The notes under the pieces are model-generated. The model did not search any database. It was not told the origin of the DNA and was given only the letters and a program-made list of their open reading frames with translations. The position numbers were made by a program, and so were the translations under genes. 64,000 bases of DNA from Adenanthera pavonina (Eukaryota; Streptophyta; Magnoliopsida; Fabales; Fabaceae): contig JAIVEN010000014.1 in NCBI GenBank assembly GCA_026686845.1, positions 31,518,001 to 31,582,000 on the forward strand. Direction: 5' to 3'. Below are positions 10,681-23,230 of the stretch, one piece after another (position 1 is the first letter of the stretch; every line of letters starts with the position of its first letter).

Positions 10681-11987
10681 GGTAAGGGTATCCTGTTATT
10701 CTTTCCTTTTTTGAACTTTGTTATATTTTGATGTATTTTTTATTCATTGAATAAATGATTCCCTCATTTCTAGGAAAAAATATTTTGTTATTGATTTTTA
10801 AAAGGACTAGAAATTCGATACAAGTGTTTGATGACATAGCATAGTAAACATCAACTACATAATGGTCCTGATGTGGCATTTACATGGGACTCTTGCTTCA
10901 CCTAGCTAGCTAGCAAGAAAAAAGGGTGAATGGGCTTGCTCATATGTGTTTCTTGCTTGCAACTATTACTCATCATTGGATGTAAAGAAAATTAACCAAT
11001 GGGTAGAACTACCAAGAATCAGTCTTCTCATTAGTACAAAATTTCAATTTTTTTTAATTGTATATAGTTGTTTAATGGGATAAATTACTTTGATCTAATT
11101 CCTATATATAATTTCAAATTATTATTTATTGCTTCCATTGTCTTTTGAACCATTATCAATTATAATTAATGCATTTAAATTTTTCAATTTTTGTTATTTC
11201 ATACAATAATGACTCATGCCAGGGTCCACATCCATTTCACATACTTATGAACTACACATGAGTGTATACCACTCTAAACTAACCATCATCGTCAATATAA
11301 TCACATCATCTATATTATCCAATCCTCATCATCACAATCATTCTATCATCACATAGCATTTAGATAGTATTCCTAGGACTCTCATCCAAGCAACCAGACT
11401 ATAACAACTTACTTAGCACAATGTTACATAAACTAAATTGCAAACTACCAATATACATGAAATTCCCGAAGACAGAAAGATTGGCAACTCTTGGATCTTC
11501 TCTGAACTAGTATCAGAGTCTTCACCTGAAAGGTTAGTCATGGAGGGGGTTGTGAGACAATGTCTCAGTAACTGGGGACAATCACGTGTATATACATATA
11601 TATATACATAACTCATACAATTATACCATGAACAACGCATGAGATGGAATGCATGTCTCCCTTGCACACATTTCGTACAGGTGATTTCCTTTCAACAGTC
11701 GGTGAAGACTGATTCCGAGATATCACCAAGCTCATCTCACACTAGTGCACCTGGCCAAAGGTAACACTAATGCTCGGATCATGGCTCTCCTTCCCCTGAA
11801 CTACCTCAAATTGATGGGGATTTAGGGAAGGTGCGGTCCACTGCCACTTGGCTCTTTGGACCATGGGTCAGGATTTAGTGCAGAAATCCCATCCTTATAC
11901 TCCCTTATCATATATTATCGTATTATATCATATCATCATCACCACCTGATCACGATATATCTCACAATGCCATGTGGTGATGTTCAT

Positions 11988-12026
11988 GCCATATCATCAT
12001 ATAATCATCATCATCATCATCATGAT
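11988..12026. repeat. ATC-rich microsatellite
   Basis: Tandem ATC/CAT triplets lie inside the LTR. Equivalent GATGAT runs occur at the same place in other LTR copies (for example 29380-29395, 32720-32760 and 50860-50930), so it is part of the LTR family with a variable copy number. Confidence 0.7.
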
Positions 12027-12117
12027 CTCAATGTCATGCTATGCATCATGTAATGTCACATCATCATCATCTCTAATCATCATTATAATCATCATCCACT
12101 ATCTGTTTAGCCATGTG

Positions 12118-12172
12118 TATGCCATGATATATAGAAAAACCATACACAAACACATATCAATATCATGGTATG
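12118..12172. repeat. LTR family inverted repeat, copy B
   Basis: Arms TATGCCATGATAT (12118-12130) and ATATCATGGTATG (12160-12172). The core CCATGATAT/ATATCATGG is perfect; relative to copy A both arms changed together. Confidence 0.8.
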
Positions 12173-12593
12173 AACAGAAACATGCATATATACACATATA
12201 TATAATAACATACAACACAACCATTACAAACACTTAGTTACCTCAGGTTGTCAATTCCACACACATGCAATTCCACGAGCTTCTTGAGATGTCCAGCACA
12301 CCTGTACCCCTTTTGGTCAACCAAATACCTCTACAATACCATAATACCTTAATTAACATAGTATATCGTTTGACAAAAAACCACAATTCGACTACATAGG
12401 CCTAGCCCAAGATTACAACGCCACATTCATGCATTATTGAGCTCATAAAACCCATTCAAACTTTAATCAATCACATACACTTCGGATTCTATGCTCCCAC
12501 ACATTGTACAAGGTTAACGTTTAAGCAAAATCACACATACTACCTCTAAAACTCATGCCCCAGCTTCATACACTCTAAATCACATTGCATTAA

Positions 12594-15073
12594 TGTAACA
12601 CCTTACTCCAAAACACCTCTTGGATAGACCAAAAACATTAGAAACCAACTAAACACAACACAAACATCTCACAAAAACTTCCCTAAAATTCAGAATAGCA
12701 GAAAAACGCATAAAAGACACAAGAAACTAGGCTGATGCTGCGGCCACTATAGTATTGTAATGGCTTGTCTCCTCCCAGAAACTCACGCCTTCTATCTCTC
12801 TCTGGAGCCACGGCCTACTTCCTGGTGCCGCGACGCCCCCTTCTGGTTTCTATAGCAGCAAACTTCAATCTCCTAGGCAAACTTCTGACATGCTTAACTT
12901 TATACTCCGACCTCCGATTGACTTGATTCCAACTCCTACAAGTCAATCTAGTCTCAATCTATCCATAGACACCAATTTCACCTCAATCCATCTCAGTATG
13001 GAGATTTTGGACACCTGACACTATTTTGGCCATATTTTGACCAAAACTCACAACTTATAACTCCTATTTGCCACCAAAGGCAACCTAACCATTTTGGACC
13101 ATTCACACAGGTCCTAAACCACTTAAGCAACTTTTCCAAAGAGGTTTTACCTCAAATGAACTACTCTTCTAAGATTTGACCCCCTTAAAAAGGACAAAAT
13201 GGGCTATGGGCCCTAAAACACACCATTAAGGCCTAATTCACCACCTTTGGGCTCACAAACACTACCATTCTGGCACCCCAACATCCAAACCATACGTATA
13301 CTACTATACAACATAATACTACATCCATGTCATAACAACAACATTAATATCATTACAACCATCCAGAATCTTGCATCCATTACAATTATACTATTCTACT
13401 TAGCACAAACTACACATCCAATTAAACATATACTACATAGACTATTCTCACGTCTGGTATGCTACTCCTTGGCCTTCTCCGGACTAGTGCCAGAACCTTC
13501 ACCTAAAAATGTTAGTTCATGAGAAAGAGGTGTATGGTAGAGTCTCAGTAACCGAGAACAACCACACGCAATATATAGATATACTAATCCACACAATCGT
13601 GTACATGGTGCAATGTAATGCTAATGAATGGTATGCATGTTCTCTCTCATACACGGCTAGAATCACGAGTTATCGTTATCACAAGACATTTCAATAGATG
13701 ATTCCCATCCAACAGTTAGTGAAGACTGATTCTGAAACATCATCAAGCTCACCTTACCTTAATGCAACCCATCCAATGGTTACACTAGAGCTCGGACCAT
13801 GGCTCTCCTTCCCTGTACCACCTTGAATTGATGGTGATTTAGGGAAGGTGCATCCCTAAATCCACTGCTACTTGGCTTTCCCAAGGAGAGGATTTAGTGA
13901 CAAAGATGTTTCATCATATCATATTATCCTCTATTGCCTGGCTCTCTCATGGAGTGAATTCAGCGACAAGGATCTTTATCATGTCATCATGTCATATCAT
14001 ATCATCATCACCTCATCATAAACCTCTCACTATGCATTCATATGGTGATGATGCCAATGTCATGCTAACAGGCCTCTACACAAATATATATCATCATCAT
14101 CACAAGCATCATATGGACATGCTAGTATGCAATGGTATGGGGATGGTACATATAATACATATACAATCATCACATATCAACTAGCCGTGTGCATACCACA
14201 ATATGTAGAAAACCGTACACACACACACAGCCAATATTGTGGTATGAAAAGGAACATGCATATATACATATATACACTATCATATCTTATAATACAATAC
14301 AACATATGTACAATACAAACACTCGATTACCTCAATTGTTGTTACCATGCTCATAAGAGTTCCACAAGCTTACTTGAACGTCAATCCCACAACTTGACTT
14401 CTCCGAGCAACCAAACAACCTTTATATTATCATAAAATCCTTAATTAACATATAGTCTAAATGTCTAAATTCCATAATTCAACCAATTAGACTAACCCAA
14501 GGTTCCAACACCAATTTCATGCATTACTAAGCTCTTAGGGACCATTAAAACACTAATCAATCCCATATATTTTGGATTCCTCATCCTCTCAACCAAGAAC
14601 AACCAAGGGTTAAGCTTAAATCATGTATAATCCCTTCAAAACTTCCACCCAAGCAACAAAAACACCAAATCATGCTCCATTAACCCCATTTCATCCATTT
14701 TAATCTTTAGGATTTGGCCAAAACCAAAGATCCCAACTTATACCTGAAAAATCCCAAGTTTAAACTGAAGAAAATGGATATGAAGGAGTAGAGATCACTT
14801 ACCAATGAAGATCCAAGCTCTTGGACATCGGAAAACACTCCTAATTGCCAGAAAGCTCGAACCCTAGCACTACTCCCTTGGTTCTCCTCCATTTCTTTTC
14901 CATCTGTTCATCCAAAATGATTCTATTTTAGGCAAAAATCCTGACTCTCGCCGCAGTGGCCCTGCTTCTCACCACGACATGGTGCTCGTTTTCCTCCACA
15001 TTGAACTTTCCTCCGTCCTATTTTCTCTGGTTCTGCACATAATGCCAATACAAATGTCATGAAGGTTGTTACA
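12594..15073 (-). repeat. Gypsy 3' LTR
   Basis: A 2480 bp LTR, 3' with respect to the minus-strand element. On the plus strand it starts TGTAACACCTTACTCC and ends GGTTGTTACA next to the PPT. It carries the family inverted repeat at 14191-14246. Relative to its partner it has an extra segment of about 40 bp near 12800-12840 and lacks about 70 bp present near 26850-26920 in the other LTR. Confidence 0.92.
14192..14246. repeat. LTR family inverted repeat, copy C
   Basis: Arms CATACCACAATAT (14192-14204) and ATATTGTGGTATG (14234-14246), perfect over 13 bp. Relative to copy A, G became A in one arm and the paired C became T in the other. Confidence 0.85.
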
Positions 15074-15090
15074 TTCTCCCCTCCTTATAA
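15074..15090 (-). promoter_or_regulatory. Polypurine tract of the gypsy element
   Basis: Read on the minus strand this is TTATAAGGAGGGGAGAA, directly before the 3' LTR start TGTAACAACC. It primes plus-strand DNA synthesis. The PPT of the element at 28357-52352 is nearly identical. Confidence 0.85.
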
Positions 15091-16262
15091 AAATTTTGTC
15101 CTCAAAAGTTAAAATCTTACCTCAAGCAAAAATCTCTAGATACCTCCTTCGCATGGATTCTTCTATCTCCTACATGACATTATTAGATGTCAAGCCATTC
15201 CATAACACCTTTATTAACTTAATGGTCTTATTCATCAACTATTTCTCCTTAACATCAAGAATCTAGAATGGCGTGACCACAAAAGTCAGATCCTCTTGTA
15301 CTTGGATTGCCTCGCCATCAATTATATAAGACAGATCTGGATGATACTTCTTCAGTTGAAACACGTGGAAAATATCATGCAATCCAGCAAGATTAGGTGG
15401 TAGCGCCACTCAATGTGCTACTAGCCCAATTTGCTCCAGGATTTGATATGGACCCAGCGTGAGCTTCTTCGCTTAAATTGATCTCCCAACACCAGTGGTA
15501 GGAGTGGCCTTCAAAAACACATGATCTCCAACATTAAACTCCAATGGTCTCCTCCTTCTATTCGCATAACTCTTTTGCCGACTTTGAGCAACCAGAAGCT
15601 TCTGTCGAATACTCTCTATTTGTTGAGAGGTTTGATCCACAATATCTAGGTCCAATAGACTTCGTTCACCGAGTTCAACCTAACACAATGGTGATCTACA
15701 CTTCCTGCCATACAAAGCTTCATATGGAGCCATTTGCAAACTTGAGTGGAAACTGTTGTTGTAGGTAAATTCAACTAATGGCAGATATTGATCGAAATTG
15801 CCTTTGTTCTCCAGATCACAAGCTTGCAGTATGTCCTCTAGAGTCTAAATCATGCTTTTAGTCTACTCATCAGATTGAGGGTGATAAGCAGTACTGAAAC
15901 TTAACTTTGTACCCACGACCTTCTGAAGAGATTTCCAAAACATGGATGTAAACCTTGGATCTCTATCCGACACAATGTTCATCGGGACTCCATGCAGTCT
16001 CACAATCTCATTCACATACAACTGGGCCAACTTTTCCATCGAAATAATCTCCCGAATTGGAAGAAAATAGGCCGATTTCATCAACCTATCCATGATTACC
16101 CATATTGCATTGTGCCCTGAAAAGATCCTTGGTAATCCCATCATGAAATCTATGAAAACACTATCTCATTTCCACTTAGGGATCTCAAAAGATTGCAATG
16201 TACCTGTTGGCAATTGGTGCTCAATCTTTATCTTCTGACAGATTAGACATCTTGCCACATAC
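15091..16262 (-). pseudogene. Gypsy integrase core and chromodomain-like C-terminus
   Basis: Minus strand, read from 16262 down. 15863-16144 contains the integrase core with MGLPRIFSGHNAIWVIMDRL, IVSDRDPRFTS (second catalytic Asp) and YHPQSDE (catalytic Glu region, normally QSDGQTE). Further down, 15473-15655 has the GAG-polyprotein-like segment RRRRPLEFNVGDHVFLK. Near 15120-15290 a frame reads ILDVKEK, KLIKVLWN and EIEESMRRRYLEIFA, the chromodomain-like ending of long-LTR chromoviruses (Tekay/Del type). Stops replace several expected Gln codons. The N-terminal HHCC part continues on the far side of the two inserts. Confidence 0.85.
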
Positions 16263-19183
16263 TATAACATCCCTAAAAAGTTAGATAACTAAAAATGTAT
16301 ATGGAATTTGTAAAAATGGGTAGACACCGTTTTACGTAAAATAGGGCAAAGGGATCATTTTTCCTGATTGGACGAAAAAATGAGAAATTACATTTTTACC
16401 ATTAAGAATTATGAAAATGACAATTTTGGCCCCAAGCATATAAGAATTAACGTGGGGAAGAGATGTCAAATATTTTGGCAAAAATTATACCTAATGACAC
16501 GAAAGTTTTGAAAATTATAAATTTTTCCCAGGTCAAGGGTAATTTTTTTAATATGCAATATTACTGTCAAAATGAAGCTGTCGATGAGAGAAGTCCAATG
16601 GTATATGGAACTGAGTCTTAATATTCAAAGATTAAGAAATAATTAGTGTCGAAAGTTAAAAAGTAACTTTATACCTATAAAGCTGTTTTTTTTAATCTGT
16701 AAATGCCAAAAAGTCAAAAAGAAAGGCTATTGGACATCACAAAAGGAGCTTTTTAAAGATATTATATTAAAGTAATACCATATACAAATTCACTTTAACT
16801 TTGTATCAATAAAGTGAAGTTGCATTGCAAAAAGTAACTTTACCGGTCCAAGTATAAAGTAACCAACACAGGGTATTACTAGACTGGAAAAATTATGCAA
16901 TGTCTTGGACAAGTGTACCCCTCATTTAGGATGCCACATGGAAGTTTATGGGTTGAAGTTGGAATGCTTGATGGCTAAGAAAAGGTAAGACTTAATTATT
17001 AAGTTTTCTTAATTAATTGAGGATTAGCAAAAGTAATCTTAATTAATTGCCTTTATATATACTCTCTCCTCCATCATTTGTATGAGACACACATTTAGAA
17101 AAGAGAGGATAGGTGGTCTGAGCGGAGGAAAGGAAGGCTACATAGGAGAAGGAAAAAAGAGAAGAACAAGGAAATGAAAATCCAAGAAAGAAAGGTATGG
17201 TTGCAAATTTGCAATTTTCAAGTCTTCCACTATAGTTTCTTGGTAGTTTGAGCTAGTTTCTTTGAAATTTCTCCTCCTTCACTGGCTGTCCAATCTTGTC
17301 CTAATCATGATAATAAGAGGGAAGGGGTTTTCTAAGCCATAAATTTACAAGAAAGCATGAGATTTTTCAAGAAAAGCAAACTAGGTGTGTTTTAAAGCAA
17401 GTTTTTGTGAAAAACCAATTTCTTACTCCTAAGAGTAGATTTCGGTCAGACCAATAAGATGGGAAGGAACTGGATTTTCATGCATTGGATGGAAAAAATG
17501 AGTTCCCCATGATGAAAAACCTTAAAGACAAGCATTGGCTCAAAGATTAGGCTTTAGATAAAAAAATTGAGTATTTAGGGTTTTAAACAAGACTTTATGA
17601 AGTCGCTCCTTGTTCTAGTTGATTGAGCAAGTGTTTAATGATGTTAAGGGACTTGAGGAAGCCTAAGGAGGTAGTGGAAGCATTAGATTCAAGAGGAAGA
17701 GCCAAAGAAATGCTTCAAGGTAGCTAAGTTTCATATTTTTGCTTTATGTTCTTTCATTGTCTTTCTATGATTAAATTGTGTTGCCATATTGAAATTGTGA
17801 TTTCTTTGATTAGTCTTGACTATAAAATGAGGGGTTTTATTCTCTGGGATGTCCATTTTCTAAGCTGTTGTACTGCCGAATTTTTTTATGACCAATGTGA
17901 CAATTTATTGTTTAAAGGTGAATGATGTGACTATATGTGATCAAATATGAGTTTATTTGACATGATTGACATAATTGCATGGAATGTAACTTGCTACTGA
18001 GATTGTCCCCCAATCTCACCCCCCTCAAGTATCCCAAATGATAGGCACAGGCTATGGCAAAGGAGTCCAAAGAAAAGGCAAGGATAATGAAGAAGAGAAT
18101 GATGCTTGATGGTGTTTTCAAGCTATGAGTATATATTTTGAAATTATGTATAAAACTATATATATGCTTTTAGATCTGTGCCATTGTGCTTTTATGTATT
18201 TATTAGCATTATGAGATGTTTGGCATGGATTTGAAACATGGAATGATCATGTGAGCTTGTTATGAAGTCTACTTCGCCATGTTATATTGCTAGAAGTTCA
18301 TTTTGTAATAACAAAAGTCAAGTCAATACTGTTTGATTGAAACAGAGAAAGTAAGTTAAGTGTTATATATTCCCTGAAACTAGAGAGAACAAGCTTCCAA
18401 TTAGCTAAAGAACACATAATTTGGATATATGTATAATTTATAGTGTAATTTTAAAGTTCAAGATCAAAACTGGACAATGATGTGAAGACTGCAAATTTTA
18501 CTGAATATATTACTTCTCTTTGAAAAGTGATATAAAATCATACAGAGCTCCAAAAATTTATTGGATTACATTTATGAAAATATTCACCTTTTGAGGTTAA
18601 TATACCACTGGTTTGAGTTCAATTGGAGCTGTACAATGAGAGATATACAAGTTTTTCCAAGACTGTTCTAGAAAAAGTGATGTTCTGATCCCTAGTGATT
18701 CAAACTGATTTTGTGACCTGTCTAGACTAAATAAATATATAATAAAAATGTGAAGGTAAGTAGACATATATATATTTCCAATGGAATATAGAATACACAA
18801 TTTGGATCAGTATAGAGTTAGATATGAATTTTTAAAAATATGGCCAAAATCCTGAAAAAGAGAGAAATGTTCATTTGTACAGTGTAAGTTTGAGCAATAA
18901 AATGTATTGATTGGTCAGGTTAAATGATATTTTCATATTTTTTTCTTATATATCATGTTTCTAGCTTCATTTAGAGACTTGAACCACATTAATACGATTT
19001 TTCTAGATTAAGTTATGATTTTTCAAAATTTGTTCAGAAAACTTGAGAACTGAATGAATAGTACCACATTTTTTTATTTAAATATTTTGGTTCTATTAAA
19101 GGTTCAAGCTCTTAATATGAGCTAATTGGACATTATACATACTATAATATATAAAAAAATATAGATAAAAGTAAGGTGTTACA
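16263..19183 (+). mobile_element. Solo LTR, about 2.9 kb, inserted in gypsy integrase
   Basis: The sequence starts TATAACATCCC (from TGTAACATCCC) and ends GGTGTTACA, flanked by CATAC at 16258-16262 and 19184-19188. It interrupts the integrase between its zinc-finger region and core. There is no PBS, PPT or coding region inside, so it is a solo LTR. A second, diverged copy of the same family lies at 29401-32690, sharing the ATGAAGCT-TCGATGAG and GTTTTCAAG-TATGA segments. A TATA-like TATATATA at about 17054 followed by A/G-rich leader sequence suggests plus orientation. ORFs within are short and unlike known proteins. Confidence 0.85.
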
Positions 19184-19518
19184 CATACTCTGTGATGTCC
19201 TTTTTCATGCTTGGCCAACAATACCCTCGCTTCAAATCTTGGTATATCTTAGTGGTACTTGGGTGAATAGTATACCTACTCTTATGAGCCTTCTCCAAAA
19301 TAATTTCTCACAACCCCGCAACATTTGGCACACAAATCCGACCACCGTACCAGATAATACCATCCTCCAATATATCAAAATCCTGAGTCTCCGCCATTTC
19401 AATTTGTTCTTGAATGCCTAAAAAATAGTTATCCTCCAACTAAGTATAGCAAAGGTTCCTTAATAAATTGCTAAATACATTGATGGATCCTAATACTAGT
19501 ACTCTAGGAGGGACATTA
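19184..19518 (-). pseudogene. Gypsy integrase N-terminal zinc-finger segment
   Basis: This is the piece of gypsy pol between the two inserts. The minus strand reads NVPPRVLVLGSIN near 19510-19475, then DFDILEDGIIWYGGRICVPN and HKSRYTIHPSTTKIYQDLKR, with YCWPSMKKDI close to 19200. The HxxxxxxHPxxxK-WWP pattern is the integrase HHCC zinc finger of gypsy elements. It joins RNase H at 21218 on one side and the core at 16262 on the other once the inserts are removed. Confidence 0.8.
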
Positions 19519-21217
19519 TGTTGGAAATTTCAGCACACATGCAGTGAAAAATTATCAAGAAATTTCCTCTCATGGATCCGTCAATGTTGTTTAGATTGAG
19601 ATGTAGAAAAAGAATTTATCTCCGGTACATCCTTTGGTCTTTTTTTTCGTTTCATCGGATCACAGGAACTAACACGATTGATTAGCTCCCTCTACCGGTA
19701 TCCACATGAATGGTGAGTCCAACTTGAATGGCGTGCTAGCACCTCTATTTGTGAACGTCCATACATCTGTACGCCCTCGCTGTTCTTCCATACAGTTTCA
19801 TCATCCGTCTGAATAGTCTCATTCTCTGAGTGTACTGCCGCTCTCTCTTTAGGGTGATCTATAATTGTGTTGATTCTGTATTCTAGTCTATATCAATATA
19901 TAGATAAGATTTGATATTTGTTTAATTTAAATCAATAATTTAAACTAAATCAAATATTAATTAAATAGATTAGTTTGAATTTAAATCTATCTAATAGATT
20001 AAATTTAAACTAACTATCTAATCTTTATCCAGAATCAAATTTAGATTTAATTTATCATACAAATCAAATTTAGATTATTAGTTTAAATTCAAATTTAAAA
20101 TCAAATCTAAATCAAATTTAGATTATGATATTAGTTTAAATTTAAATCTATCACATAGAATTAAATTTAAAACTAATTTATTCAAATTAATTTGAATAAT
20201 ATATATATGTCAAAATAATATAATATAAATCAAATATATAATATATAATATATCAAACATATATTATGTCAAATTTTATAATAATATATATCAAATATAT
20301 ATATAATTCAATCATCCTAAATTGAACTTTAAAATTCATTGAATCTAGACAAATTTTCGATTCAATGAATCTAGACATTGTAGCTCAAGTTGGCTCGTTC
20401 TTGTGTGTGACCCTATAGGCCCATATGATATTGGCAGTGTACTAATAATACTATTAAACCCACAAGTCATAAGTGACTTCTAGCAAAACATTATGACTAC
20501 CCAAATCACATGAGATCGGTGATTCGATGTAGCCTATCATGAAACCTGATCACATCCTTTTTTGTTTCATGATATATAGGTCAAGTATGAGGCATGGAAA
20601 TGTTATCCTCATTTTTCTCGACCATCACTTTTTCGATCTCCGAGCAGACTGATAGAACAAATGGAAACTCTTCCATTTGAGCACAGTCATGCATTTCTCA
20701 ATTTCACTTATCGAGAGGCCCAGATATATCTCTCCATTAATTAGAGGGACAAATTCCATCTTGACCATTCATCTTCCTCCACAAGAGTTCCATTATGCCC
20801 GATCATAGGCTTTATGATCTCCCGATTAAAGGTGACTTTTGACTATGCCAAAGTATAGTGATCCCCATGTAGGAAACCATGATGATCTCAGGTCTGAGGG
20901 CTTAGTGATATGACTATATATGAGATATACTTATGATTTGATCCATGCAACTATCTCATGATGGCTCGATCTAGTGCCTATTCCCTAACAGGAGCTTATG
21001 ATTTTGATTTGTATCTTCATATATAATTATCACACAATTATCAATTAAAATCATACTAGCCTTAGTTCATCATTGTTTCCACAAAGATGATTGACTAGGG
21101 ACATTTAGGATAAAATGATTTATCCAAGGATATTATTATAACGAAAAATATGCAAACTATATAATACTGTAAGAAAAAACACCTTTTTTCATAATGAAAT
21201 GCAATGTTCATAATACA
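19519..21217. mobile_element. Inserted repeat, probably a solo LTR of a copia-like element
   Basis: About 1.7 kb of non-coding DNA separates RNase H from the integrase of the gypsy element, where the reading should be continuous, so it is an insertion. It begins TGTTGGAAATTTCAGC and ends near CATAATACA, LTR-like ends. The target-site duplication is not clear: CATTA on the left against ATAAT on the right. The middle (19860-20330) is extremely AT-rich, with repeated AATTTAAATCT-like words. I do not recognise the family. Confidence 0.55.
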
Positions 21218-21830
21218 ATAATTGGCCTAGGACACAATCTCCAAGACATTAATGGATAACTTCATATCTGTCAGGCTTTCCAGCAACTGTTGCTCCGTCA
21301 TCATCATTGTGGCTATATGGATCGACTTTTTACTCAGCGCATTCGCTGCAATGTTGGCTTTCCTAGGATGATACTTCAAAGCAAACTCATAGTCTACTAG
21401 GAATTCAACCCAATGCCTCTGGCTCATGTTCAACTATTTCTGATCAAACCAATACTTCAAACTCTTGTGATCACTGAACACCTCAAATTGAGTGCCATTA
21501 AGATAATGCCTCCACAATTTCAAAGCAAACACTACAGCCGCTAGCTCAAGGTCATGAGTAGGATAGTTCTCCTTATGAGGTCTTAACTGCCCTGAAGCAT
21601 ATGTCACAGCTATGTCTTGTTGCATCAATACACACCCTAAACCCTTCTTAGAGGCGTCTATAGAAACTTCGAACAACTTAGATGGGTTAGAGATAATCAT
21701 CACTGGGGTGGACATGAAACAAACCTTCAGCTCTTGGAATGCTCTCTCACACTTGTCATCCCAAATGAAAGATCGATCCTTACAGGTGAGTCTAGTCAAT
21801 AGCATAACAAGCTGAGAGAATCTCTTAATG
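21218..21830 (-). pseudogene. Gypsy RNase H
   Basis: Minus-strand pieces 21434-21805 and 21227-21433 carry the RNase H domain that degrades the RNA strand during reverse transcription. They show FEVSIDASKKGLGCVLMQQD (first Asp), HDLELAAVVFALK (Glu), FSDHKSLKYWF (Asp) and KYHPRKANIAANALSKK. The last motif normally ends ADALSR; here the catalytic Asp is Asn, a change explained by one G-to-A transition. A stop at 21433 separates the pieces. Confidence 0.88.
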
Positions 21831-22570
21831 AACCTTCAGTAGTATCCAACCAATTCCAGAAAGCTGAATTTTAGTCACCGATTGCGGTCTCCCTCAATTC
21901 AACATCGCTTCAACCTTACTAGGGTCAGTGCTACTCCTTTTGCAAAAATCACATGACCTAAAAATTTCACCTCCCGTAGCCAAAACTCACATTTACTGAT
22001 CTTGGCATACAGTTGGTGATCCTACAACACTTACAACATAATTCGAAGATAGAATACATGCTCTTCCATACTCTTGGAGTATATCAGAATGTCATCGATG
22101 AATACCACCACAAATTTATCCAAATACGGCTGAAACACCATGTTCATATAATCCATGAAGATTGTCGGGGCATTGGTCAACCCGAATGGCATTACAAGAA
22201 ACTCATAATGACTATATCGAGATCGAAAAGCTGTTTTAGGCACATCTTTAGCATACACCTGTAATTGATGGTATCTTGATCTAAAATCGATTTTAGAGAA
22301 AACGGATGCACCTGCTAACTGATGAATCACGTCTTTAATCCTAGGGAAAGGATATTTATTCTTAATTGTCACTCAGTTTAGTTGCCTGTAATCAATACAT
22401 AATTTGAGGTTACCATTCTTCTTTTTGACAAACAACACCGAAGCTCCCCAAGGCGAGACACTTGATCTGATGAAACCCCTTTTCAATAAATCTTCAATCT
22501 ATTTCTTCAATTCTTTCAATTTAGATGGTGCCATTTGATATGGAGCCTTCGAAATAGGACTTGTCCCAGG
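21831..22570 (-). pseudogene. Gypsy reverse transcriptase
   Basis: Minus strand. Before 22372 are the fragments WGASVLFVKKKNGNLKLCID and YRQLN, then a stop. 22031-22372 follows with KYPFPRIKDVIHQLAGASVF, SKIDFRSRYHQLQV and MPFGLTNAPTIFMDYMN, and the catalytic FIDDILIYS at 22076-22102. Further on are KCEFWLREVKFLGHVI and RFIKRFSQL. All expected gypsy RT motifs are present in order, interrupted by stops that mostly replace Gln. Domain order fits a gypsy element. Confidence 0.9.
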
Positions 22571-23230
22571 CACCAAATCAATGGAAAACTCTAGCTCTCA
22601 TGATGCCGGCAAATCGGTGATCTCTGGAAACACATCAGGATATTCACTCATAACCGAGTATCTTTCTACGTCACCTTCCATATCTATGTTAACAGAGAAG
22701 AAAACTTGAAACCCTTAACATCCTTTCCTCAAATACTTGTCAGCTTGGGCAAAAGACAAATAGACATTCTCATCCCCTTTAGCACTTGGGATATTCATAG
22801 GCAATGACACAGTCTTCCGAGCATAATCGAGAATGACATTATTCGCCTCCAACCAATTCATCCCAATTATTACATCAATCTCTTGCAATGGCAAACATAT
22901 TAGATCTAGGGTAGTGCTTCAGTGTTCAAAACAAACTGCACAATTCAAACAAGCTTGAGTAGTTCTTAGTGAAACTCTCATGGGTTTGGACACCAACAAC
23001 TCAAAAGGCAACTCCATTGCCATAATACCCAATCTTCGAGCACAATCAAAATATATGAAGGAATATGATGCACCTGAATCAAACAATGCATGAATAGAGA
23101 AACCATTGAGTTTAAGTTTACCTTTAATCAAGTTAGACGCTGCATCAGCTTTCTGTCGGGTGATCACAAAAACTCGACTAGGCATCGTGGGCCTCCTCAT
23201 CACATTATCAAGCTTGAGCTCATGGAAAAC
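22571..23230 (-). pseudogene. Gypsy aspartic protease and linker
   Basis: The minus strand encodes FSIHALFDSGASYSFI near 23095-23045, the retropepsin-like active site D-S/T-G-A with its hydrophobic partner sequence. Further downstream come VIIGMNWLEANNVILD and the linker VFPEITDLP before RT. A stop near 22918 follows the first part. The domain cuts the polyprotein. Confidence 0.8.

Larger units (their letters stand above)
11200..12593 (-). repeat. Old gypsy-family LTR, left half (split by element 12594-27026)
   Basis: The sequence matches the family LTR in minus orientation. It has the segment with the family inverted repeat (12118-12172) and the stretch beginning GTTAGTCATGGAGG near 11533, whose reverse complement recurs at 33165-33185 and 51400-51420. 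The left boundary is diffuse near 11200, and the first several hundred bases of a full LTR are missing. The LTR resumes at 27032 after the inserted gypsy element. ATTAA at 12589-12593 is one copy of that insertion's target-site duplication. Confidence 0.75.

Noticed and set aside
19519..21217. Complete LTR retrotransposon with target-site duplication
   Set aside because: Flanks CATTA and ATAAT do not match, and there is no coding, PBS or PPT; kept only as a probable solo LTR.
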